Shown piece after piece: positions 54,397 to 62,400 of a stretch of DNA of 64,000 bases (within the stretch, counting starts at the first letter, position 1; every line of letters starts with the position of its first letter). Source of the stretch: Labilibaculum antarcticum (GTDB taxonomy: Bacteria > Bacteroidota > Bacteroidia > Bacteroidales > Marinifilaceae); contig NZ_AP018042.1 in NCBI RefSeq assembly GCF_002356295.1, positions 1,706,361-1,770,360 of the forward strand. Reading direction: 5' to 3'. Made by a program: the position numbers and the translations under genes. The notes beneath the pieces were generated by a model. The model saw only the letters and a program-made list of their open reading frames with translations. It had not been told where the DNA came from and made no database searches.

Positions 54397-55563
54397 TTAC
54401 ATATTCGCCAAGGCCTCGCCAATCAAGCCTTTTAGCTTATTGATATTTTCAATACCCACAGATAATCGAATGACCCCTGGCAATGGATATTTTGCGCCCC
54501 AAACAGGTTCCACAGGTAATAAAATAGTATCTACTTCTCCCAAAGTAGGAACCAATGGAATTGTTTCTTCTAAAACTGCGATAAAGCGATTGCATTTCTC
54601 TCTTTTGTCCTCATCGGAGTTTCCTTTGATATCGAAGGTGATCATCCCACCGAAACCCTTATCGCCAAACAAAGCCACTGCTTCTTTTCGAGTTGGATGA
54701 GATTCCAGTCCAGGATATAAAACCTCCTCTATTTCTGGATGATTCTCCATGTATTCAGCCAATTCCGTTGCATTATCGCAATGCTTCTGAAACCGCAATT
54801 CGAAACTTTTCAGCTGTGTTCCCAATCGGTAGGCATCATCAGGACTTAAGAAATGACCCGCCCATTTTCGGTATTCGAGTGCCTCTTTCAGTAGTTCCTT
54901 ATCGTTTCCACAAACAACTCCTGCGGTAATGTTTCCATGTCCGCTCAAATATTTGGTTACCGAATGAATCACCAAATCGGCACCATCTAAGAGTGGTTTC
55001 CACAAGTAAGGCGTTCCAAAAGTATTGTCGACAATTATTTTAGTCTTGTATTGCTTGGCCAATTCCATGATGCGTTTTACATCAGCAACAATCAACATTG
55101 GATTCGAAACGGCTTCGAAATACAAAAATTCAGGTTGAATTTCTTTGAGCATGCGCTCCAATTCCTCAAAATCGTACAAACCCTCTTTCGCATAAAAGCG
55201 GTGCACATCCAAATTACGGCGCTTGATCAACACCGTATCTATAAATGAATTCGTTCCTCCGTAAATCTCATTAAAGAATAGCCAAGGGCGGGTTTCTGCT
55301 CCTTTCTGAAAAACTGATACAGCAACATCAATCGCCGCCATTCCTGTTTCCACCAACAATGCCCAATTGCATCCTTCCAATTCCATAATCTGCTTCTCGA
55401 CCGCTACAACAGTTGGGTTACGATATCTGGAATAGATATAATCATCTGGTTCGTGATTGTTTTCCGCTTCGGCAGTAAAAGCTGCTTTCGCTCGTTTCGA
55501 ATTTTGTAGGTTAAAGCCTGCTTCGCGGTAAAGCGGCGTGTGCGATGCATTGATTTTTTTCAT
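54397..55563 (-). CDS. Cys/Met-metabolism PLP-dependent enzyme (gamma-lyase/synthase family)
   Basis: This 388-residue fold-type I PLP enzyme belongs to the trans-sulfuration family (cystathionine gamma-synthase, gamma-lyase, methionine gamma-lyase). Motifs are YSRYRNPT (about 44-51), ETGMAAIDVAV (about 71-81, PLP phosphate), NEIYGGTNSF (about 97-106), DNTFGTPYLWKPL (about 178-190) and the Schiff-base lysine in HSVTKYLSGHGNITAG (about 200-215). The exact reaction cannot be fixed from sequence; a lyase giving a 2-oxoacid and a thiol or sulfide fits the neighbouring catabolic genes. Repeats flank it on both sides. It converges on rmuC. Confidence 0.88.
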   Translation of the reverse strand: MKKINASHTPLYREAGFNLQNSKRAKAAFTAEAENNHEPDDYIYSRYRNPTVVAVEKQIMELEGCNWALLVETGMAAIDVAVSVFQKGAETRPWLFFNEIYGGTNSFIDTVLIKRRNLDVHRFYAKEGLYDFEELERMLKEIQPEFLYFEAVSNPMLIVADVKRIMELAKQYKTKIIVDNTFGTPYLWKPLLDGADLVIHSVTKYLSGHGNITAGVVCGNDKELLKEALEYRKWAGHFLSPDDAYRLGTQLKSFELRFQKHCDNATELAEYMENHPEIEEVLYPGLESHPTRKEAVALFGDKGFGGMITFDIKGNSDEDKREKCNRFIAVLEETIPLVPTLGEVDTILLPVEPVWGAKYPLPGVIRLSVGIENINKLKGLIGEALANM

Positions 55564-55606
55564 GGTCGTATCCTTATGTATGGTTAATCTCTTTATTTAA
55601 TTTTTT

Positions 55607-55700
55607 AACACTCCCCTTAATCCCCTCTCAAGAGGGGAATTTGAAATGCTGTCCTAAACTCCCCCTTTGAAGGGGGATTGAGGGGGATGTTTTGTAAATC
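55607..55700. repeat. Dispersed CCCCT-type repeat, copy 1
   Basis: Two internal inverted repeats are visible: CCCCTCTCAAGAGGGG and CTCCCCCTTTGAAGGGGGA. The unit is repeated at 61168-61276 and 63708-63805 with one insertion/variation in the first stem. It lies 44 bp upstream of the PLP-enzyme start. Confidence 0.7.
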
Positions 55701-55727
55701 TTTTGCATTTGAATCTTAGTTTTAAAT

Positions 55728-55900
55728 TTTTAAGACACCCTCTCCCTGTCAGGATCTCCCCTTAAAAATGGAGAATTCAACTTGCATTTTTTTATTCTAT
55801 CATCGACTCCTGCAAACACCCCTAAATCCCCTGAAGAGGACTTTTCAGTACATACAGCCAATTTAGCAGTAATTCTTTTTAAGCCCCTTTAGGGGTTTGG
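55728..55900. repeat. Further C-rich/G-rich palindromic repeats
   Basis: Contains ACACCC...GTCAGGATCTCCCC, AACACCCCTAAATCCCCTGA and CCCCTTTAGGGG (55884-55895). Together with copy 1 this accounts for most of the 344-bp gap between the PLP enzyme and the DmsBC fusion. The last hairpin may terminate the latter's transcript. Confidence 0.55.
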
Positions 55901-55907
55901 GGTAAAA

Positions 55908-57245
55908 TCACGGCTTAATTAAGGGCAATTCATTCAATTCTTTCTCTGGTGTGATCACATCCGATTCGGAATAGAATTCAGCCCTGTCGATAATTTCTCC
56001 TGTAAAAATAATCAGGAATGAAATTGTGGCGGCCAATTCTCCCGACAAATTGTAAAAAAAGAAAGGCAAAAACAGACAAAGAATTCTGATACCGGAAAGG
56101 AGTAAGAAATAGCCAATTCCTTTTTTTAGGAAGATTATTTTTCTCCCAATGTACAAACTTCCTTTCAGCAGAATTAGCAAACCAATCAGGATAGGGAAAT
56201 CGGCCAAACAGGCAAAAAACAGAATTCCTGTTAAACTTACCATTCCCGAATGCAATACTAATCCATCCTTTCTTTTGAGGAATTTGTAGACCCTATCTAC
56301 CGATATCAGACTGAATATGCCAAAAGCCATAGCAACAAAGCCAATCATCTGATTGTCGGTGATAATTTGCAGACCCGTTACTCCAAGAAATGCTGAAAAG
56401 GAGAAAATTTCACGACTCAGCCACGATCCTTTCAGATTCAAAATGAATCGCCACATGCGTAATTTCTTACCAATGTGAAGGGATGTTAGCGCAATTGCCA
56501 ATACTGAAACAATCGCAAAAGGCATCAATTTCATTTCCAGAAAGCCAAACAGGAATGATGCCTGCCAACTCACCAATCCGGCAACAGCCAAAGTAAAGAG
56601 TACCAAGGTCCATTCTTTATCAAGAGACACTTTCGATTCCGCTTTTGGCAGATAGCTTTCCAGTTTTTCGATACTAATTTCCACCGCATCTAAATTTTCG
56701 ATTGCTGGTGTTGTATGCTCTTCGCGCAATGGAATCAGCTGAATGGATGGTTTAATGCCGATATTGACAAAACCCGGCGTAATAAGATCTTCTTCTGTAA
56801 TTTCTTTCTGTCCGAATTCCAAGGCGCCAACAGGACAAGCCTCAACGCAAGCCGGACGTTTCCCCTCAGAAATTCTATCGACACAAAAATTGCATTTCTC
56901 AACAATCTTGGTGTTCTCATTAAATTTTGGGGCATCGTACGGACAAGCCCAAGTGCAATATTTACAGCCAATACAAGCTTCGGCATGATGAATGATGGCT
57001 CCGGTCTTTTCATCGCGGGTATAAGCCAGCGCCGGACAATTTTTCATGCACGGGGCATCTTCGCAATGATTGCAGGCCAAAGAAAAATGAAAGACCGGCA
57101 AGCTGGGATGCTTTAAATTGTTGTGGCAGTTTACCTCGCGCCAATTCACCTCTAAATCGGTGCCGTTCTCAATACTACAACCGGCAACACAAGCCATACA
57201 GCCAACACATTTATTCGTGTTAAATATGAATGCATTTTTTTCCAC
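55908..57245 (-). CDS. Fused iron-sulfur (DmsB-like) and membrane-anchor (DmsC-like) subunit
   Basis: This 445-residue two-domain protein belongs to a molybdoenzyme of the DMSO-reductase superfamily. Residues 1-180 are a four-cluster ferredoxin subunit (CVGCMACVAGCS at about 14-25, CNHCEDAPCMKNCP, CIGCKYCTWACPYDAP, CNFCVDRI...CVEACP). After a linker, about 205-430 form roughly eight hydrophobic helices like the quinol-binding anchor DmsC. The two are separate genes in E. coli. The start codon is GTG at 57245. It lies 109 nt downstream of the catalytic-subunit gene on the minus strand. It probably passes electrons between the quinone pool and the molybdenum centre. Confidence 0.9.
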   Translation of the reverse strand: MEKNAFIFNTNKCVGCMACVAGCSIENGTDLEVNWREVNCHNNLKHPSLPVFHFSLACNHCEDAPCMKNCPALAYTRDEKTGAIIHHAEACIGCKYCTWACPYDAPKFNENTKIVEKCNFCVDRISEGKRPACVEACPVGALEFGQKEITEEDLITPGFVNIGIKPSIQLIPLREEHTTPAIENLDAVEISIEKLESYLPKAESKVSLDKEWTLVLFTLAVAGLVSWQASFLFGFLEMKLMPFAIVSVLAIALTSLHIGKKLRMWRFILNLKGSWLSREIFSFSAFLGVTGLQIITDNQMIGFVAMAFGIFSLISVDRVYKFLKRKDGLVLHSGMVSLTGILFFACLADFPILIGLLILLKGSLYIGRKIIFLKKGIGYFLLLSGIRILCLFLPFFFYNLSGELAATISFLIIFTGEIIDRAEFYSESDVITPEKELNELPLIKP

Positions 57246-57354
57246 AATCCTTTAAAATTAGTTCTTAAAGTTGACTCACAAGTCAAACTTATAATTTATC
57301 ATTATCCTCTAGCCGGATTAAGCGATGCTTTTCTTTATTCTTAATTCTTAATTA

Positions 57355-59385
57355 CTAATTCTTAATTTTTCTTATCTCAACCCATGTATTGTGAAAGGCC
57401 GTTCCGTGCCCAATGTCTGTTTCTTTCCCTGTGGTGAATAGGTTTGGTGCGGCACCATTTATAGCCCAATGACCGTTGGTGAGAACTACATTTCCTTGTC
57501 GCAAGCCCAAATCGAATTGTACTCTTACTTCCGATTTGCCCTGGTGATTATAAATCTCAACCATTTCCAAATTCAATATTCCTTTTGCTTCGGCATCCAA
57601 TGGATGAACGTACAAATAGGCTTCCGGTTCGAATTGTTTGATGACCTCCAAATTTCCAAACTGAGAATGAATTCTGTTTTTTGAATTGGGTGAAATCAAC
57701 TGCAAAGGAAACTCCTTTTGAAAAGGCAATGGCACATATTCCGGCAAGGCATCAATTCCCCACAACTCCTTGGCTTGTTTACTATACAATTCTATTTTAC
57801 CCGATGGAGTCGAGAACTGATGATCTGCGAATGGAATCTCCTCGAAAGAATTCGCCAATTGCGGTCCCTTTTTCAAAGCTTCCAAACTCAATTCTGGAAA
57901 TTCTTTCAGGAATCCATTCAGATATTCTTCAATTGCTTCATCCGTTGGTTCCGGAATATTTTTACTGATTTCAGCCTCATCCATACCCAAACGTTTGGCC
58001 AACAGATAATATATTTCTGATTCAGGCTTTACTTCTCCGGCAGGTTCCAAAACCTTTTGTTTCAACTGCACATACGGATTCCAATACGAACCAATGATAT
58101 CCGATTGCTCGAACATGTTTTTGGCTGGCAAAACAATGTCTGCCTCGTAAGCCGTATCGGTCATGAATTGTTCTACCACCACACGAAAATCCGCTTTGCG
58201 AAATGCCTTGCGAATGGAATTGGTATCCGGATTTTGCGAAAGAGGATTTCCTCTCTCCACCCAAATGAATTTCACTTCCGGATCTTTGATGTTTAGTAAA
58301 TCTTCGCCCAATTTGGCTACGGATATTTTTCTACGGAAACTAGGATGCTCACAACCTGGAAAGTAAGATTCCGGCTCTTTTAAATCATCGAAAACATAGC
58401 TTTGAAGATTGGCATAATGCCAACATGCACCTTTCTTACCAATATTTCCTGTTATCACCGAAAGGGCCAAAAGACATCTGGTTGTCTGACCGCCATTTTC
58501 GTATCGTTGCAGTCCGTAACCTGGAATCAAAGTCATGGGTTTAATGGTTCCAATCTGCTTGGCTAAGTTGCGAATGGCCTCTTCAGAAATCCGGCAAATC
58601 TGCGATACATTTTCTATGGTGTAGGCTTCTACCCGCTCTTTGAACGGCTCGAAACCCAATACGTTCTTCTCTATAAACTCATGATCGATCCAATCATTTT
58701 TGATGATTTCCCGTGCCAATCCCAATGCCAATGCGGCATCAGTTCCCGATTTTACCTGAAACAAAGAGTTTGCCCGTTCGGTAGATGGTGTTCTTCTTGG
58801 ATCAACAACTACTAATTGCGCTCCATTCGCCTGTGCCTTTTCGACAGGAATCATCTCCTGAATGTTCGTCTCGGCAGGATTTTTCCCCCATAAAACAATC
58901 AGCTTAGCGTGTTCCAAATCCCAGGGCGCATTGTGTTTGTTAGCTCCCATTGTCAATCGGGCAGCTTCCAATCCGGCAGGCCAGCAAAGATTGCCATAAG
59001 TGGTTGTAGCTCCTCCGAATAGTTTCCAGAAGTTTGTACTAATCCCATTCAACAATCCCGACATGCCGCTTGATGCAAAATACAAGATAGAATGAGGACC
59101 GAAATTTTCTTTGCAATGAGTTAGTTTTTCAGCAATGGTATCCAAAGCCTCATCCCAGGAAATTCGTTCATATTTTCCTTCTGCCACTCGCTTTTGCGGA
59201 TATAAAATTCTAGATTTGGAATTTGCCCGCTCGACATAAGCAAGGCCTTTAATACAAGGACCTTCGGGTGTTGCCCGATTTTCAGCATGGGGTTCAATAC
59301 CGGTAACCCTATTGTTTTCTACCCGAACTTTTATACTACATGTACTGTAGCAATTTCGCGGACAAGCAGAGGATATTAACTTCAT
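57355..59385 (-). CDS. Molybdopterin oxidoreductase, catalytic subunit (DmsA/PsrA-like)
   Basis: This 676-residue enzyme is of the complex iron-sulfur molybdoenzyme group with bis-MGD cofactor. An N-terminal [4Fe-4S] motif is seen (ACPRNCYSTCS at 8-18, and a fourth Cys in GPCIKG). The cofactor region contains TYGNLCWPAG (about 149-158), whose Cys is the likely Mo ligand. LIVLWGKNPAETN (about 177-189), VVVDPRRTPSTERA, IPGYGLQRYENGGQTTR and a C-terminal cofactor-binding domain (about 565-676) follow. Substrate is unknown: sulfur compounds or an N-/S-oxide are possible. No Tat signal peptide precedes the cluster motif, so it should stay in the cytoplasm. The Fe-S/anchor fusion follows. Confidence 0.9.
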   Translation of the reverse strand: MKLISSACPRNCYSTCSIKVRVENNRVTGIEPHAENRATPEGPCIKGLAYVERANSKSRILYPQKRVAEGKYERISWDEALDTIAEKLTHCKENFGPHSILYFASSGMSGLLNGISTNFWKLFGGATTTYGNLCWPAGLEAARLTMGANKHNAPWDLEHAKLIVLWGKNPAETNIQEMIPVEKAQANGAQLVVVDPRRTPSTERANSLFQVKSGTDAALALGLAREIIKNDWIDHEFIEKNVLGFEPFKERVEAYTIENVSQICRISEEAIRNLAKQIGTIKPMTLIPGYGLQRYENGGQTTRCLLALSVITGNIGKKGACWHYANLQSYVFDDLKEPESYFPGCEHPSFRRKISVAKLGEDLLNIKDPEVKFIWVERGNPLSQNPDTNSIRKAFRKADFRVVVEQFMTDTAYEADIVLPAKNMFEQSDIIGSYWNPYVQLKQKVLEPAGEVKPESEIYYLLAKRLGMDEAEISKNIPEPTDEAIEEYLNGFLKEFPELSLEALKKGPQLANSFEEIPFADHQFSTPSGKIELYSKQAKELWGIDALPEYVPLPFQKEFPLQLISPNSKNRIHSQFGNLEVIKQFEPEAYLYVHPLDAEAKGILNLEMVEIYNHQGKSEVRVQFDLGLRQGNVVLTNGHWAINGAAPNLFTTGKETDIGHGTAFHNTWVEIRKIKN

Positions 59386-59458
59386 GAGAATGGATCATTA
59401 AATTTGGCGAAAAATTACTCAAAAAATTGATGAAAACCTTAGATCAAGGACATCTAAT

Positions 59459-59596
59459 AACCCTCTGCCTAAAACCAGAGGCAATACATAAACAAAATGA
59501 AATATTTTTCGTCGCGGAATAACATTCCTCCTCCAATTAATCAATCTAACGCGACGGATTCCCGTTACCGAATCAAACCCAGGGCGTTGCCCTGGG
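59459..59596. repeat. REP-type repeats downstream of an aminotransferase gene, first cluster
   Basis: CCTCTGCCTAAAACCAGAGG (59462-59481) is a hairpin unit related to the tandem copies further right. GTCGCG (59511-59516) pairs with CGCGAC (59550-59555). CCCAGGGC-GTT-GCCCTGGG (59578-59596) is a perfect 8-bp hairpin of a kind common as REP sequences. Confidence 0.65.
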
Positions 59597-59640
59597 CTGT
59601 ATTGTATATGCCCTTCAGGCAATGTATTCACATTTTAAAA

Positions 59641-59886
59641 TCCTCTGCCTAAAGCCAGAGGCAATGCATGAGGCAATGCATAGAAACATCAAAGAATCAT
59701 CATCAAAAAAGGACACAATGATTCTCATGTCCTTTGTCCTCTGCTTTAGCTGGGGCAATCCATTTTTAAAATCCTCTGCCTAAAGCCAGAGGCAATGCAT
59801 GAGGCAATACCTAGAAACATCAAAGAATCATCACAAAATATGGATACAATGATTCTCATGTCCTATACCCCCTGCTTTAGCTGGGG
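59641..59886. repeat. Tandem duplication of a 131-bp REPIN-like unit
   Basis: Two copies start at 59641 and 59772. Each opens with CCTCTGCCTAAAGCCAGAGG and closes with CTGCTTTAGCTGGGG in inverse sense. An inner inverted repeat pairs AGAATCAT with ATGATTCT. The copies differ at several positions, so the duplication is not recent. The second copy ends 7 nt before the aminotransferase stop codon. Confidence 0.8.
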
Positions 59887-59892
59887 TTTTTA

Positions 59893-61110
59893 TCAAGCCT
59901 CAACAAGAATTTCTGCTGTAACAATCTCGCACAAACGTTTTACACCTTCAATTGCCTTTTCGTTGTTCACATATGAGAAGTTCAATCGTATCGTGTTTGT
60001 TCCGCTGCCATCGCAATAGAAAACATTTCCGCTAACGAAGGCTACCTTTTTTTCGATCGCTTTGTGGAACAAATCCAAAGCATTCATATGCTCCGGCAAA
60101 GTAATAAATAGGAACATGCCACCTTCTGGATGAGTCCATGTCACACCCTCGGGCATGTGCTTTTCCAATTCTGCCAGCATCACATCTCTGCGCTGATGAT
60201 ACAGATCGATAGTTTTTTGAAGGTTGGTTTCGAACAAACCCGATTTCATATAGCCAATGGCAATTTTCTGTACGAATGTTGGTGTACACAAATCAGCCGA
60301 TTGCTTGGCAACAACAATTTTCTCATTAACATCTTTGGGTCCCAAAACCCATCCAATACGGAATCCTGGTGCAAAAATCTTCGAGAAAGTACCTAAAGTG
60401 AGTACATGATCGTCATTGTCCAACTCATACATCAAACGCTGAGGTTTTCCTTCGAAACGAACTTCACGATACGGACAATCTTCAACAATTAATACATCGT
60501 ACTTATGAGCCAATGCGATAATTTCCATACGGCGCGATTCAGGCATGGTAATTCCTGTTGGATTTTGAAAATCAGGAATCACATAAATAAACTTTGCTTT
60601 AATGCCCTGCTGCTTTAGTTCCTCCAGCTTGGCTTCCAAAAGTTCAGCACTCATGCCGTTCTCATCCATTGGTACACCTGCCATTTTTGCACCGTAAGCC
60701 TGAAATGCGCCAATACCTCCTAAGTAAGATGGCAGACCACATATCACAACATCACCTTGGTTTACAAAAACTTTGCCTACCAAATCCAATCCTTGCTGCG
60801 ATCCAGTTGTAATAATCATGTTATCCAAGGAACATTGAATGCCTTCATCCTGATACTTTTTCAAAAGCAATTCTCTTAGCTCAGTAACCCCTTCGGTTGC
60901 ATCGTACTGTAATACGGCTGCTCCCTCTTCACGCAACATTTTCGAAACAATGCTGTCCAACGCATCTACGGGAAAAGATTCTGGTGCCGGCAATCCGCCT
61001 GCAAAAGAGATGATTTCCGGATTTTGAGTCAATTTCAAAATTTCACGAATGGCTGATCGTTTGTTATTATTGCTGATTTGAGAAAAGGTTCCTTTTAAAT
61101 CGCTGATCAT
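59893..61110 (-). CDS. PLP-dependent class I/II aminotransferase (LysN/KAT-like)
   Basis: This 405-residue fold-type I aminotransferase is of the subgroup holding 2-aminoadipate and broad-range (branched-chain/aromatic) transaminases. Visible are SFAGGLPAPESFPVDA (about 36-51), YDATEGVTELRELL (about 73-86), TGSQQGLDLVGKV (about 106-118), the cofactor-binding PDFQNPTGITMP (about 187-198), VEDCPYREVRF (about 220-230), the Schiff-base lysine in GTFSKIFAPGFRIGW (about 251-265) and NTIRLNFSY near the end. The amino donor is not predictable. It lies between the oxidoreductase subunit genes and the molybdoenzyme genes on the same strand, suiting conversion of amino acids to 2-oxoacids. Confidence 0.9.
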   Translation of the reverse strand: MISDLKGTFSQISNNNKRSAIREILKLTQNPEIISFAGGLPAPESFPVDALDSIVSKMLREEGAAVLQYDATEGVTELRELLLKKYQDEGIQCSLDNMIITTGSQQGLDLVGKVFVNQGDVVICGLPSYLGGIGAFQAYGAKMAGVPMDENGMSAELLEAKLEELKQQGIKAKFIYVIPDFQNPTGITMPESRRMEIIALAHKYDVLIVEDCPYREVRFEGKPQRLMYELDNDDHVLTLGTFSKIFAPGFRIGWVLGPKDVNEKIVVAKQSADLCTPTFVQKIAIGYMKSGLFETNLQKTIDLYHQRRDVMLAELEKHMPEGVTWTHPEGGMFLFITLPEHMNALDLFHKAIEKKVAFVSGNVFYCDGSGTNTIRLNFSYVNNEKAIEGVKRLCEIVTAEILVEA

Positions 61111-61167
61111 GATTGTTTATTTTAGTTCTGTTTGTTGTTTTTGTTTAAGCCTTTTCTATAAATTTAG

Positions 61168-61276
61168 AACACTCCCCTTAATCCCCTCTCAATCCCGATG
61201 GTGATCGGGAGGGAATTTGAAATACTGTCCTAAACTCCCCCTTTGAAGGGGGACTGAGGGGGATGTTTTGTAAATC
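61168..61276. repeat. Dispersed CCCCT-type repeat, copy 2
   Basis: Same unit as 55607-55700, with the first stem extended (CTCAATCCCGATGGTGATCG then GGAGGG). It lies 58 bp upstream of the aminotransferase start. Confidence 0.7.
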
Positions 61277-61301
61277 CCTTTTATTAAAACCGGGTGATAT
61301 A

Positions 61302-61350
61302 AAGACACCCCTCTGTCCTCCGGACATCTCCCCTCAAGAAGGGAGAAACT
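61302..61350. repeat. C-rich palindromic repeat
   Basis: GACACCCCTCTGTCC then GGACATCTCCCC then GAAGGGAGAA form partial hairpins like those at 55728-55790. With the flanking units this explains most of the 381-bp gap after porB. Confidence 0.5.
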
Positions 61351-61461
61351 TAAATTCATCATCCTATTCCAATTTTGGAATCTTCCACCTTTTAAGGGGT
61401 AGTGCCGACAGGCGAATGGGTGATTTTAAATTAAAATGGGACAAATATTGTATTCAGATCA

Positions 61462-61485
61462 GGACATGCCATGGCGTGTCCCTAC
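61462..61485 (-). repeat. GGGACAC/GTGTCC repeat after porB
   Basis: On the minus strand it starts GTAGGGACACGCCATGGCAT and ends GTCC. It begins 6 nt after the porB stop (61492). One base breaks the palindrome. Confidence 0.75.
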
Positions 61486-61491
61486 AGTATT

Positions 61492-62400
61492 TTATAACCA
61501 ATTTTTGCGCATGCGTAACCATTTTTTGTCGCGATGCTCTGTTATGCATTGAATATTCTCATCATTCAGGTGCTTGAACCGGCCCTGCTTTTTCAGATAA
61601 TCTTTTACCGAAGCAAATTCTTTCGGGTTGCGGTTCAATTTGTACTCGCCATCCTCATATTCTGCCAAGAAAATCAGACCACAGTCTACAGCTTCTTTTG
61701 CAATTTCGATAGATGTTTCGGTTGGGGTTCCCCAGCCTGTTGGACAGGATGCATACACGTGAATAAAGGTGGCGCCTTTAATGTGCTTGGCTTTGTTCAC
61801 CTTATTCAAATAATCCTGAGGATAGCCAATACTAGCCGTTGCAGCGTAAGCAATATCATGCGCAGCAATAATCTCAAACATATTCTTTTTGTGAGTAATG
61901 CTTCCCGGCAGGTTCTCACCAGCAGGCGTAGTTGTAGTTTTTGTTCCGTAAGGAGTCAGTCCACTTTTCTGAATACCGGTGTTCATATAAGCTTCGTTGT
62001 CGTAGCAGATATACAAAACATCATCGTTACGATCAATCATTCCTGAAAGAGCCTGAAATCCAATATCAGCAGTTCCACCGTCGCCGGCAAACACAACTGT
62101 TTTCACATCTTTTTGCCCCAAAGCTTTGGCTCCGGCAGCAATTCCTGATGCCATACTAGCAGCGCCCGGAAATGTGGTGATCAAGGCATTGGTATTGAAT
62201 GCCATTTGAGGAAAAATAAATCCTACCGCCGACATGCATCCGGCTGGTAATGCTGTATAGGTGCGCTCACCCAAAACTTTTAGTGCCAAACGAACAGCAA
62301 CACTTCCACCACATCCGGCGCAAGCCTTATGACCATAGAAAAATTCCTTCTCGGTCATGTTTTTCGCATTCACTTTTGGGATATCTACTAGATTAGTCAT
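61492..62400 (-). CDS. porB: 2-oxoacid:ferredoxin oxidoreductase, beta (TPP-binding) subunit
   Basis: This subunit binds thiamine pyrophosphate and a proximal [4Fe-4S] cluster in pyruvate/2-oxoisovalerate:ferredoxin oxidoreductases. The 302-residue protein has cysteines in HKACAGCGGSVA (about 24-35) and ALPAGCMSAVG (about 50-60), the TPP/Mg motif GDGGTADIGFQAL through YDNEAYMNTG (about 104-142) and ASCPTGW (about 212-218). The substrate is uncertain: the MNTGIQKSGLTPYG stretch fits both pyruvate and branched-chain types. Its ATG overlaps the end of porA by 8 bp. Together they oxidise 2-oxoacids to acyl-CoA and CO2 and reduce ferredoxin, in the cytoplasm. Confidence 0.9.
   Translation of the reverse strand: MTNLVDIPKVNAKNMTEKEFFYGHKACAGCGGSVAVRLALKVLGERTYTALPAGCMSAVGFIFPQMAFNTNALITTFPGAASMASGIAAGAKALGQKDVKTVVFAGDGGTADIGFQALSGMIDRNDDVLYICYDNEAYMNTGIQKSGLTPYGTKTTTTPAGENLPGSITHKKNMFEIIAAHDIAYAATASIGYPQDYLNKVNKAKHIKGATFIHVYASCPTGWGTPTETSIEIAKEAVDCGLIFLAEYEDGEYKLNRNPKEFASVKDYLKKQGRFKHLNDENIQCITEHRDKKWLRMRKNWL

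Noticed and set aside
55051-58366. Several plus-strand frames of 65-133 codons opposite the PLP and molybdoenzyme genes
   Set aside because: They are antisense shadows of clearly recognised genes, with biased low-complexity composition and no start signals.
59419-59631. A 70-codon minus-strand reading frame in the gap after the molybdoenzyme gene
   Set aside because: It runs through REP hairpins and has no protein-like pattern; it is a by-product of repeat composition.
61534-62046. A 170-codon plus-strand frame opposite porB
   Set aside because: It lies fully antisense to a well-conserved oxidoreductase gene and shows no domain.
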